The translations under genes and the position numbers were made by a program. This document shows positions 10,376-21,855 of a stretch of 64,000 nt of DNA, one piece after another. This DNA is from Rallus limicola. Lineage: Eukaryota; Chordata; Aves; Gruiformes; Rallidae. The notes below the pieces were generated by a model that was given only the letters and a program-made list of their open reading frames with translations, ran no database searches and had not been told where the DNA came from. The stretch is taken from positions 47,369-111,368 of the forward strand of contig JAKCOZ010000614.1 in the NCBI GenBank assembly GCA_022605955.1. The letters run 5' to 3'. Position 1 is the stretch's first letter; each line of letters opens with the position of its first letter.

Positions 10376-13300
10376 GTGCTTTTCTCGGCCCTAGCAGACT
10401 GCAGTTCAAAACATGCTAAACGTCCAGCAATAACTCCCAAAGTAAAGAAGCTAGGCCTGAAAGGCATAGCTCGTCTGAAACCTCCTAACAGGACACACGA
10501 GCAGACCCTGTCACTTTGGCTCTCAGCCTTTTCCTTTGCCTGGAAAGAGGGAACATGCCTGGAACCTCCTACGGTGCTTTTCTCGGCCCTAGCAGACTGC
10601 AGTTCAAAACATGCTAAACGTCCAGCAATAACTCCCAAAGTAAAGAAGCTAGGCCTGAAAGGCATAGCTTGTCTGAAACCCCCTAACAGGACACACGAGC
10701 AGCCCCTGTCACTTTGGCTCTCAGCCTTTTCCTTTGCCTGGAAAGAGGGAACATGCCTGGAACCTCCTACGGTGCTTTTCTCGGCCCTAGCAGACTGCAG
10801 TTCAAAACATGCTAAACGTCCAGCAATAACTCCCAAAGTAAAGAAGCTAGGCCTGAAAGGCATAGCTTGTCTGAAACCTCCTAACAGGACACACGAGCAG
10901 ACCCTGTCACTTTGGCTCTCAGCCTTTTCCTTTGCCTGGAAAGAGGGAACATGCCTGGAACCTCCTACGGTGCTTTTCTCGGCCCTAGCAGACTGCAGTT
11001 CAAAACATGCTAAACGTCCAGCAATAACTCCCAAAGTAAAGAAGCTAGGCCTGAAAGGCATAGCTTGTCTGAAACCCCCTAACAGGACACACGAGCAGAC
11101 CCTGTCACTTTGGCTCTCAGCCTTTTCCTTTGCCTGGAAAGAGGGAACATGCCTGGAACCTCCTACGGTGCTTTTCTCGGCCCTAGCAGACTGCAGTTCA
11201 AAACATGCTAAACGTCCAGCAATAACTCCCAAAGTAAAGAAGCTAGGCCTGAAAGGCATAGCTTGTCTGAAACCTCCTAACAGGACACACAAGCAGACCC
11301 TGTCACTTTGGCTCTCAGCCTTTTCCTTTGCCTGGAAAGAGGGAACATGCCTGGAACCTCCTACGATGCTTTTCTCGGCCCTAGCAGACTGCAGTTCAAA
11401 ACATGCTAAACGTCCAGCAATAACACCCAAAGTAAAGAAGCTAGGCCTGAAAGGCATAGCTTGTCTGAAACCTCCTAACAGGACACACGAGCAGACCCTG
11501 TCACTTTGGCTCTCAGCCTTTTCCTTTGCCTGGAAAGAGGGAACATGCCTGGAACCTCCTACGGTGCTTTTCTCGGCCCTAGCAGACTGCAGTTCAAAAC
11601 ATGCTAAACGTCCAGCAATAACTCCCAAAGTAAAGAAGCTAGGCCTGAAAGGCATAGCTTGTCTGAAACCCCCTAACAGGACACACGAGCAGACCCTGTC
11701 ACTTTGGCTCTCAGCCTTTTCCTTTGCCTGGAAAGAGGGAACATGCCTGGAACCTCCTACGGTGCTTTTCTCGGCCCTAGCAGACTGCAGTTCAAAACAT
11801 GCTAAACGTCCAGCAATAACTCCCAAAGTAAAGAAGCTAGGCCTGAAAGGCATAGCTTGTCTGAAACCTCCTAACAGGACACACGAGCAGACCCTGTCAC
11901 TTTGGCTCTCAGCCTTTTCCTTTGCCTGGAAAGAGGGAACATGCCTGGAACCTCCTACGGTGCTTTTCTCGGCCCTAGCAGACTGCAGGTCACAACATGC
12001 TAAACGTCCAGCAATAACTCCCAAAGTAAAGAAGCTAGGCCTGAAAGGCATAGCTCGTCTGAAACCTCCTAACAGGACACACGAGCAGACCCTGTCACTT
12101 TGGCTCTCAGCCTTTTCCTTTGCCTGGAAAGAGGGAACATGCCTGGAACCTCCTACGGTGCTTTTCTCGGCCCTAGCAGACTGCAGGTCACAACATGCTA
12201 AACGTCCAGCAATAACTCCCAAAGTAAAGAAGCTAGGCCTGAAAGGCATAGCCTGTCTGAAACCTCCTAACAGGACACACGAGCAGACCCTGTCACTTTG
12301 GCTCTCAGCCTTTTCCTTTGCCTGGAAAGAGGGAACATGCCTGGAACCTCCTACGATGCTTTTCTCGGCCCTAGCAGACTGCAGTTCAAAACATGCTAAA
12401 CGTCCAGCAATAACACCCAAAGTAAAGAAGCTAGGCCTGAAAGGCATAGCTTGTCTGAAACCTCCTAACAGGACACACGAGCAGACCCTGTCACTTTGGC
12501 TCTCAGCCTTTTCCTTTGCCTGGAAAGAGGGAACATGCCTGGAACCTCCTACGGTGCTTTTCTCGGCCCTAGCAGACTGCAGTTCAAAACATGCTAAACG
12601 TCCAGCAATAACTCCCAAAGTAAAGAAGCTAGGCCTGAAAGGCATAGCTCGTCTGAAACCTCCTAACAGGACACACGAGCAGACCCTGTCACTTTGGCTC
12701 TCAGCCTTTTCCTTTGCCTGGAAAGAGGGAACATGCCTGGAACCTCCTACGGTGCTTTTCTCGGCCCTAGCAGACTGCAGTTCAAAACATGCTAAACGTC
12801 CAGCAATAACTCCCAAAGTAAAGAAGCTAGGCCTGAAAGGCATAGCTTGTCTGAAACCTCCTAACAGGACACACGAGCAGACCCTGTCACTTTGGCTCTC
12901 AGCCTTTTCCTTTGCCTGGAAAGAGGGAACATGCCTGGAACCTCCTACGGTGCTTTTCTCGGCCCTAGCAGACTGCAGTTCAAAACATGCTAAACGTCCA
13001 GCAATAACTCCCAAAGTAAAGAAGCTAGGCCTGAAAGGCATAGCTTGTCTGAAACCCCCTAACAGGACACACAAGCAGCCCCTGTCACTTTGGCTCTCAG
13101 CCTTTTCCTTTGCCTGGAAAGAGGGAACATGCCTGGAACCTCCTACGGTGCTTTTCTCGGCCCTAGCAGACTGCAGTTCAAAACATGCTAAACGAACAGC
13201 AATAACTCCCAAAGTAAAGAAGCTAGGCCTGAAAGGCATAGCTTGTCTGAAACCTCCTAACAGGACACACGAGCAGACCCTGTCACTTTGGCTCTCAGCC

Positions 13301-16300
13301 TTTTCCTTTGCCTGGAAAGAGGGAACATGCCTGGAACCTCCTACGGTGCTTTTCTCGGCCCTAGCAGACTGCAGGTCACAACATGCTAAACGTCCAGCAA
13401 TAACTCCCAAAGTAAAGAAGCTAGGCCTGAAAGGCATAGCTCGTCTGAAACCTCCTAACAGGACACACGAGCAGACCCTGTCACTTTGGCTCTCAGCCTT
13501 TTCCTTTGCCTGGAAAGAGGGAACATGCCTGGAACCTCCTACGGTGCTTTTCTCGGCCCTAGCAGACTGCAGGTCACAACATTCTAAACGTCCAGCAATA
13601 ACTCCCAATGTAAAGAAGCTAGGCCTGAAAGGCATAGCCTGTCTGAAACCTCCTAACAGGACACACGAGCAGACCCTGTCACTTTGGCTCTCAGCCTTTT
13701 CCTTTGCCTGGAAAGAGGGAACATGCCTGGAACCTCCTACGGTGCTTTTCTCGGCCCTAGCAGACTGCAGTTCAAAACATGCTAAACGTCCAGCAATAAC
13801 TCCCAAAGTAAAGAAGCTAGGCCTGAAAGGCATAGCTTGTCTGAAACCTCCTAACAGGACACACGAGCAGACCCTGTCACTTTGGCTCTCAGCCTTTTCC
13901 TTTGCCTGGAAAGAGGGAACATGCCTGGAACCTCCTACGGTGCTTTTCTCGGCCCTAGCAGACTGCAGTTCAAAACATGCTAAACGTCCAGCAATAACTC
14001 CCAAAGTAAAGAAGCTTGGCCTGAAAGGCATAGCTTGTCTGAAACCTCCTAACAGGACACACGAGCAGACCCTGTCACTTTGGCTCTCAGCCTTTTCCTT
14101 TGCCTGGAAAGAGGGAACATGCCTGGAACCTCCTACGGTGCTTTTCTCGGCCCTAGCAGACTGCAGGTCACAACATGCTAAACGTCCAGCAATAACTCCC
14201 AAAGTAAAGAAGCTAGGCCTGAAAGGCATAGCTTGTCTGAAACCTCCTAACAGGACACACGAGCAGACCCTGTCACTTTGGCTCTCAGCCTTTTCCTTTG
14301 CCTGGAAAGAGGGAACATGCCTGGAACCTCCTACGCTTTTCTCGGCCCTAGCAGACTGCAGTTCAAAACATGCTAAACGTCCAGCAATAACTCCCAAAGT
14401 AAAGAAGCTAGGCCTGAAAGGCATAGCTTGTCTGAAACCCTCCTAACAGGACACACGAGCAGCCCCTGTCAACTTTGGCTCTCAGCCTTTTCCTTTGCCT
14501 GGAAAGAGGGAACATGCCTGGAACCTCCTACGGTGCTTTTCTCGGCCCTAGCAGACTGCAGTTCAAAACATGCTAAAACGTCCAGCAATAACTCCCAAAA
14601 GTAAAGAAGCTAGGCCTGAAAGGCATAGCTTGTCTGAAACCTAACAGGACACACGAGCAGACCCTGTCACTTTGGCTCTCAGCCTTTTCCTTTGCCTGGA
14701 AAGAGGGAACATGCCTGGAACCTCCTACGGTGCTTTTCTCGGCCCTAGCAGACTGCAGGTCACAACATGCTAAACGTCCAGCAATAACTCCCAAAGTAAA
14801 GAAGCTAGGCCTGAAAGGCATAGCTTGTCTGAAACCTCCTGACAGGACACACGAGCAGACCCTGTCACTTTGGCTCTCAGCCTTTTCCTTTGCCTGGAAA
14901 GAGGGAACATGCCTGGAACCTCCTACGGTGCTTTTCTCGGCCTAGCAGACTGCAGTTCAAAACATGCTAAACGTCCAGCAATAACTCCGAAAGTAAAGAA
15001 GCTAGGCCTGAAAAGGCATAGCTTGTCTGAAACCTCCTAACAGGACACACGAGCAGACCCTGTCACTTTGGCTCTCAGCCTTTTCCTTTGCCTGGAAAGA
15101 GGGAACATGCCTGGAACCTCCTACGGTGCTTTTCTCGGCCCTAGCAGACTGCAGTTCAAAACATGCTAAACGTCAGCAATAACCTCCCAAAGTAAAGAAG
15201 CTAGGCCTGAAAGGCATAGCTTGTCTGAAACCTCCTAACAGGACACACGAGCAGACCCTGTCACTTTGGCTCTCAGCCTTTTCCTTTGCCTGGAAAGAGG
15301 GAACATGCCTGAAACCTCCTAAGGTGCTTTTCTCGGCCCTAGCAGACTGCAGTTCAAAACATGCTAAACGTCCAGCAATAACTCCCAAAGTAAAGAAGCT
15401 AGGCATGAAAGGCATAGCTCGTCTGAAACCTCCTAACAGGACACACGAGCAGACCCTGTCACTTTGGCTCTCAGCCTTTTCCTTTGCCTGGAAAGAGGGA
15501 ACATGCCTGGAACCTCCTACGGTGCTTTTCTCGGCCCTAGCAGACTGCAGTTCAAAACATGCTAAACGTCCAGCAATAACTCCCAAAGTAAAGAAGCTAG
15601 GCCTGAAAGGCATAGCTCGTCTGAAAACTCCTAACAGGACACACGAGCAGACCCTGTCACTTTGGCTCTCAGCCTTTTCCTTTGCCTGGAAAGAGGGAAC
15701 ATGCCTGGAACCTCCTACGGTGCTTTTCTCGGCCCTAGCAGACTGCAGTTCAAAACATGCTAAACGTCCAGCAATAACTCCCAAAGTAAAGAAGCTAGGC
15801 CTGAAAGGCATAGCTTGTCTGAAACCTCCTAACAGGACACACGAGCAGACCCTGTCACTTTGGCTCTCAGCCTTTTCCTTTGCCTGGAAAGAGGGAACAT
15901 GCCTGGAACCTCCTACGGTGCTTTTCTCGGCCCTAGCAGACTGCAGTTCAAAACATGCTAAACGTCCAGCAATAACTCCCAAAGTAAAGAAGCTAGGCCT
16001 GAAAGGCATAGCTTGTCTGAAACCCCCTAACAGGACACACGAGCAGCCCCTGTCACTTTGGCTCTCAGCCTTTCCTTTGCCTGGAAAGAGGGAACATGCC
16101 TGGAACCTCCTACGGTGCTTTTCTCGGCCCTAGCAGACTGCAGTTCAAAACATGCTAAACGTCCAGCAATAACTCCCAAAGTAAAGAAGCTAGGCCTGAA
16201 AGGCATAGCTTGTCTGAAACCTCCTAACAGGACACACGAGCAGACCCTGTCACTTTGGCTCTCAGCCTTTTCCTTTGCCTGGAAAGAGGGAACATGCCTG

Positions 16301-18885
16301 GAACCTCCTACGATGCTTTTCTCGGCCCTAGCAGACTGCAGTTCAAAACATGCTAAACGTCCAGCAATAACTCCCCAAAGTAAAGAAGCTAGGCCTGAAA
16401 GGCATAGCTTGTCTGAAACCTCCTAACAGGACACACGAGCAGACCCTGTCACTTTGGCTCTCAGCCTTTTCCTTTGCCTGGAAAGAGGGAACATGCCTGG
16501 AACCTCCTACGGTGCTTTTCTCGGCCCTAGCAGACTGCAGTTCAAAACATGCTAAACGTCCAGCAATAACTCCCAAAGTAAAGAAGCTAGGCCTGAAAGG
16601 CATAGCTCGTCTGAAACCTCCTAACAGGACACACGAGCAGACCCTGTCACTTTGGCTCTCAGCCTTTTCCTTTGCCTGGAAAGAGGGAACATGCCTGGAA
16701 CCTCCTACGGTGCTTTTCTCGGCCCTAGCAGACTGCAGTCAAAACATGCTAAACGTCCAGCAATAACTCCCAAAGTAAAGAAGCTAGGCCTGAAAGGCAT
16801 AGCTTGTCTGAAACCCCCTAACAGGACACACGAGCAGCCCCTGTCACTTTGGCTCTCAGCCTTTTCCTTTGCCTGGAAAGAGGGAACATGCCTGGAACCT
16901 CCTACGGTGCTTTTCTCGGCCCTAGCAGACTGCAGGTCACAACATGCTAAACGTCCAGCAATAACTCCCAAAGTAAAGAAGCTAGGCCTGAAAGGCATAG
17001 CTTGTCTGAAACCTCCTAACAGGACACACGAGCAGACCCTGTCACTTTGGCTCTCAGCCTTTTCCTTTGCCTGGAAAGAGGGAACATGCCTGGAACCTCC
17101 TACGGTGCTTTCTCGGCCCTAGCAGACTGCAGTTCAAAACATGCTAAACGTCCAGCAATAACTCCCAAAGTAAAGAAGCGAGGCCTGAAAGGCATAGCTT
17201 GTCTGAAACCCCCTAACAGGACACACGAGCAGACCCTGTCACTTTGGCTCTCAGCCTTTTCCTTTGCCTGGAAAGAGGGAACATGCCTGGAACCTCCTAC
17301 GGTGCTTTTCTCGGCCCTAGCAGACTGCAGGTCACAACATGCTAAACGTCCAGCAATAACTCCCAAAGTAAAGAAGCTAGGCCTGAAAGGCATAGCTTGT
17401 CTGAAACCTCCTAACAGGACACACGAGCAGACCCTGTCACTTTGGCTCTCAGCCTTTTCCTTTGCCTGGAAAGAGGGAACATGCCTGGAACCTCCTACGG
17501 TGCTTTTCTCGGCCCTAGCAGACTGCAGTTCAAAACATGCTAAACGTCCAGCAATAACTCCCAAAGTAAAGAAGCTAGGACTGAAAGGCATAGCTTGTCT
17601 GAAACCTCCTAACAGGACACACGAGCAGACCCTGTCACTTTGGCTCTCAGCCTTTTCCTTTGCCTGGAAAGAGGGAACATGCCTGGAACCTCCTACGGTG
17701 CTTTTCTCGGCCCTAGCAGACTGCAGTTCAAAACATGCTAAACGTCCAGCAATAACTCCCAAAGTAAAGAAGCTAGGCCTGAAAGGCATAGCTCGTCTGA
17801 AACCTCCTAACAGGACACACGAGCAGACCCTGTCACTTTGGCTCTCAGCCTTTTCCTTTGCCTGGAAAGAGGGAACATGCCTGGAACCTCCTACGGTGCT
17901 TTTCTCGGCCCTAGCAGACTGCAGGTCACAACATGCTAAACGTCCAGCAATAACTCCCAAAGTAAAGAAGCTAGGCCTGAAAGGCATAGCTTGTCTGAAA
18001 CCTCCTAACAGGACACACGAGCAGACCCTGTCACTTTGGCTCTCAGCCTTTTCCTTTGCCTGGAAAGAGGGAACATGCCTGGAACCTCCTACGGTGCTTT
18101 TCTCGGCCCTAGCAGACTGCAGTTCTTAACATGCTAAACGTCCAGCAATAACTCCCAAAGTAAAGAAGCTAGGCCTGAAAGGCATAGCTTGTCTGAAACC
18201 TCCTAACAGGACACACGAGCAGACCCTGTCACTTTGGCTCTCAGCCTTTTCCTTTGCCTGGAAAGAGGGAACATGCCTGGAACCTCCTACGGTGCTTTTC
18301 TCGGCCCTAGCAGACTGCAGTTCAAAACATGCTAAACGTCCAGCAATAACTCCCAAAGTAAAGAAGCTAGGCCTGAAAGGCATAGCTTGTCTGAAACCTC
18401 CTAACAGGACACACGAGCAGACCCTGTCACTTTGGCTCTGAGCCTTTTCCTTTGCCTGGAAAGAGGGAACATGCCTGGAACCTCCTACGGTGCTTTTCTC
18501 GGCCCTAGCAGACTGCAGTTCAAAACATGCTAAACGTCCAGCAATAACTCCCAAAGTAAAGAAGCTAGGCCTGAAAGGCATAGCTTGTCTGAAACCTCCT
18601 AACAGGACACACGAGCAGACCCTGTCACTTTGGCTCTGAGCCTTTTCCTTTGCCTGGAAAGAGGGAACATGCCTGGAACCTCCTACGGTGCTTTTCTCGG
18701 CCCTAGCAGACTGCAGTTCAAAACATGCTAAACGTCCAGCAATAACTCCCAAAGTAAAGAAGCTAGGCCTGAAAGGCATAGCTTGTCTGAAACCTCCTAA
18801 CAGGACACACGAGCAGACCCTGTCACTTTGGCTCTGAGCCTTTTCCTTTGCCTGGAAAGAGGGAACATGCCTGGAACCTCCTACG
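10376..18885. repeat. Duplicated block C2 (about 43 monomers) of the left domain
   Basis: This is the second copy of the C1 block, collinear with it from 10,376 (matching 875). It has a single copy of the 792-bp string and shares the 3-bp deletion (here at 14,641). It carries four additional units around 15,126-15,917, including a junction reading GAAACCTCCTAAGG at 15,311, which C1 lacks but C3 has at 23,229. Near its right end it has one AAGCGAGG unit (17,178), lacks the ACAAGACAC unit, and keeps CTAGGACTG (17,575). GTTCTTAACATG at 18,124 is unique in the window. Three CTCTGAGCC units (18,440, 18,638, 18,836) close the block. The interval 14,334-17,110 is indel-rich. Confidence 0.82.
14334..17110. 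other. Indel-rich interval 1 in the satellite
   Basis: I find about a dozen length changes here: a 3-bp loss near 14,334; single-base gains near 14,441, 14,473, 14,576, 14,599, 15,012, 15,182 and 16,373; single-base losses near 14,941, 15,174, 16,071, 16,739 and 17,110; and the shared 3-bp deletion at 14,641. The preceding 14.3 kb has only one length change (5,930, the other copy of the shared deletion), and the following 42 kb has one (30,400). Most changes are in runs of A, C, G or T. Consensus error in a poorly covered part of a long-read assembly is the likeliest explanation; local degeneration is the alternative. Confidence 0.75.
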
Positions 18886-21855
18886 GTGCTTTTCTTGGCC
18901 CTAGCAGACTGCAGTTCAAAACATGCTAAACGTCCAGCAATAACTCCCAAAGTAAAGAAGCTAGGCCTGAAAGGCATAGCTTGTCTGAAACCTCCTAACA
19001 GGACACACGAGCAGACCCTGTCACTTTGGCTCTCAGCCTTTTCCTTTGCCTGGAAAGAGGGAACATGCCTGGAACCTCCTACGGTGCTTTTCTCGGCCCT
19101 AGCAGACTGCAGTTCAAAACATGCTAAACGTCCAGCAATAACTCCCAAAGTAAAGAAGCTAGGCCTGAAAGGCATAGCTTGTCTGAAACCTCCTAACAGG
19201 ACACACGAGCAGACCCTGTCACTTTGGCTCTCAGCCTTTTCCTTTGCCTGGAAAGAGGGAACATGCCTGGAACCTCCTACGGTGCTTTTCTCGGCCCTAG
19301 CAGACTGCAGGTCACAACATGCTAAACGTCCAGCAATAACTCCCAAAGTAAAGAAGCTAGGCCTGAAAGGCATAGCTTGTCTGAAACCTCCTAACAGGAC
19401 ACACGAGCAGACCCTGTCACTTTGGCTCTCAGCCTTTTCCTTTGCCTGGAAAGAGGGAACATGCCTGGAACCTCCTACGGTGCTTTTCTCGGCCCTAGCA
19501 GACTGCAGTTCAAAACATGCTAAACGTCCAGCAATAACTCCCAAAGTAAAGAAGCTAGGCCTGAAAGGCATAGCTTGTCTGAAACCTCCTAACAGGACAC
19601 ACGAGCAGACCCTGTCACTTTGGCTCTCAGCCTTTTCCTTTGCCTGGAAAGAGGGAACATGCCTGGAACCTCCTACGGTGCTTTTCTCGGCCCTAGCAGA
19701 CTGCAGTTCAAAACATGCTAAACGTCCAGCAATAACTCCCAAAGTAAAGAAGCTAGGCCTGAAAGGCATAGCTTGTCTGAAACCTCCTAACAGGACACAC
19801 GAGCAGACCCTGTCACTTTGGCTCTGAGCCTTTTCCTTTGCCTGGAAAGAGGGAACATGCCTGGAACCTCCTACGGTGCTTTTCTCGGCCCTAGCAGACT
19901 GCAGTTCAAAACATGCTAAACGTCCAGCAATAACTCCCAAAGTAAAGAAGCTAGGCCTGAAAGGCATAGCTTGTCTGAAACCTCCTAACAGGACACACGA
20001 GCAGACCCTGTCACTTTGGCTCTGAGCCTTTTCCTTTGCCTGGAAAGAGGGAACATGCCTGGAACCTCCTACGGTGCTTTTCTTGGCCCTAGCAGACTGC
20101 AGTTCAAAACATGCTAAACGTCCAGCAATAACTCCCAAAGTAAAGAAGCTAGGCCTGAAAGGCATAGCTTGTCTGAAACCTCCTAACAGGACACACGAGC
20201 AGACCCTGTCACTTTGGCTCTCAGCCTTTTCCTTTGCCTGGAAAGAGGGAACATGCCTGGAACCTCCTACGGTGCTTTTCTCGGCCCTAGCAGACTGCAG
20301 TTCAAAACATGCTAAACGTCCAGCAATAACTCCCAAAGTAAAGAAGCTAGGCCTGAAAGGCATAGCTTGTCTGAAACCTCCTAACAGGACACACGAGCAG
20401 ACCCTGTCACTTTGGCTCTCAGCCTTTTCCTTTGCCTGGAAAGAGGGAACATGCCTGGAACCTCCTACGGTGCTTTTCTCGGCCCTAGCAGACTGCAGGT
20501 CACAACATGCTAAACGTCCAGCAATAACTCCCAAAGTAAAGAAGCTAGGCCTGAAAGGCATAGCTTGTCTGAAACCTCCTAACAGGACACACGAGCAGAC
20601 CCTGTCACTTTGGCTCTCAGCCTTTTCCTTTGCCTGGAAAGAGGGAACATGCCTGGAACCTCCTACGGTGCTTTTCTCGGCCCTAGCAGACTGCAGTTCA
20701 AAACATGCTAAACGTCCAGCAATAACTCCCAAAGTAAAGAAGCTAGGCCTGAAAGGCATAGCTTGTCTGAAACCTCCTAACAGGACACACGAGCAGACCC
20801 TGTCACTTTGGCTCTCAGCCTTTTCCTTTGCCTGGAAAGAGGGAACATGCCTGGAACCTCCTACGGTGCTTTTCTCGGCCCTAGCAGACTGCAGTTCAAA
20901 ACATGCTAAACGTCCAGCAATAACTCCCAAAGTAAAGAAGCTAGGCCTGAAAGGCATAGCTTGTCTGAAACCTCCTAACAGGACACACGAGCAGACCCTG
21001 TCACTTTGGCTCTGAGCCTTTTCCTTTGCCTGGAAAGAGGGAACATGCCTGGAACCTCCTACGGTGCTTTTCTCGGCCCTAGCAGACTGCAGTTCAAAAC
21101 ATGCTAAACGTCCAGCAATAACTCCCAAAGTAAAGAAGCTAGGCCTGAAAGGCATAGCTTGTCTGAAACCTCCTAACAGGACACACGAGCAGACCCTGTC
21201 ACTTTGGCTCTGAGCCTTTTCCTTTGCCTGGAAAGAGGGAACATGCCTGGAACCTCCTACGGTGCTTTTCTTGGCCCTAGCAGACTGCAGTTCAAAACAT
21301 GCTAAACGTCCAGCAATAACTCCCAAAGTAAAGAAGCTAGGCCTGAAAGGCATAGCTTGTCTGAAACCTCCTAACAGGACACACGAGCAGACCCTGTCAC
21401 TTTGGCTCTCAGCCTTTTCCTTTGCCTGGAAAGAGGGAACATGCCTGGAACCTCCTACGGTGCTTTTCTCGGCCCTAGCAGACTGCAGTTCAAAACATGC
21501 TAAACGTCCAGCAATAACTCCCAAAGTAAAGAAGCTAGGCCTGAAAGGCATAGCTTGTCTGAAACCTCCTAACAGGACACACGAGCAGACCCTGTCACTT
21601 TGGCTCTCAGCCTTTTCCTTTGCCTGGAAAGAGGGAACATGCCTGGAACCTCCTACGGTGCTTTTCTCGGCCCTAGCAGACTGCAGGTCACAACATGCTA
21701 AACGTCCAGCAATAACTCCCAAAGTAAAGAAGCTAGGCCTGAAAGGCATAGCTTGTCTGAAACCTCCTAACAGGACACACGAGCAGACCCTGTCACTTTG
21801 GCTCTGAGCCTTTTCCTTTGCCTGGAAAGAGGGAACATGCCTGGAACCTCCTACG
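18886..21855. repeat. Six-monomer (1,188-bp) higher-order repeat, 2.5 copies
   Basis: The six-unit order is: TTCTTGG unit; plain; m30/m34 double variant (GGTCACAAC); plain; CTCTGAGCC unit; CTCTGAGCC unit. Copies start at 18,886 and 20,074, and a third at 21,262 is cut after three units, ending in CTCTGAGCC at 21,806. Spacings of TTCTTGG (18,893; 20,081; 21,269) are exactly 1,188 bp. I saw no difference between the two full copies by eye, implying a very recent expansion. The truncated copy joins at 21,856 to a unit that combines TTCTTGG with CCTCCTGACAGG, as if a crossover had fused this HOR to the neighbouring block. Confidence 0.9.
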
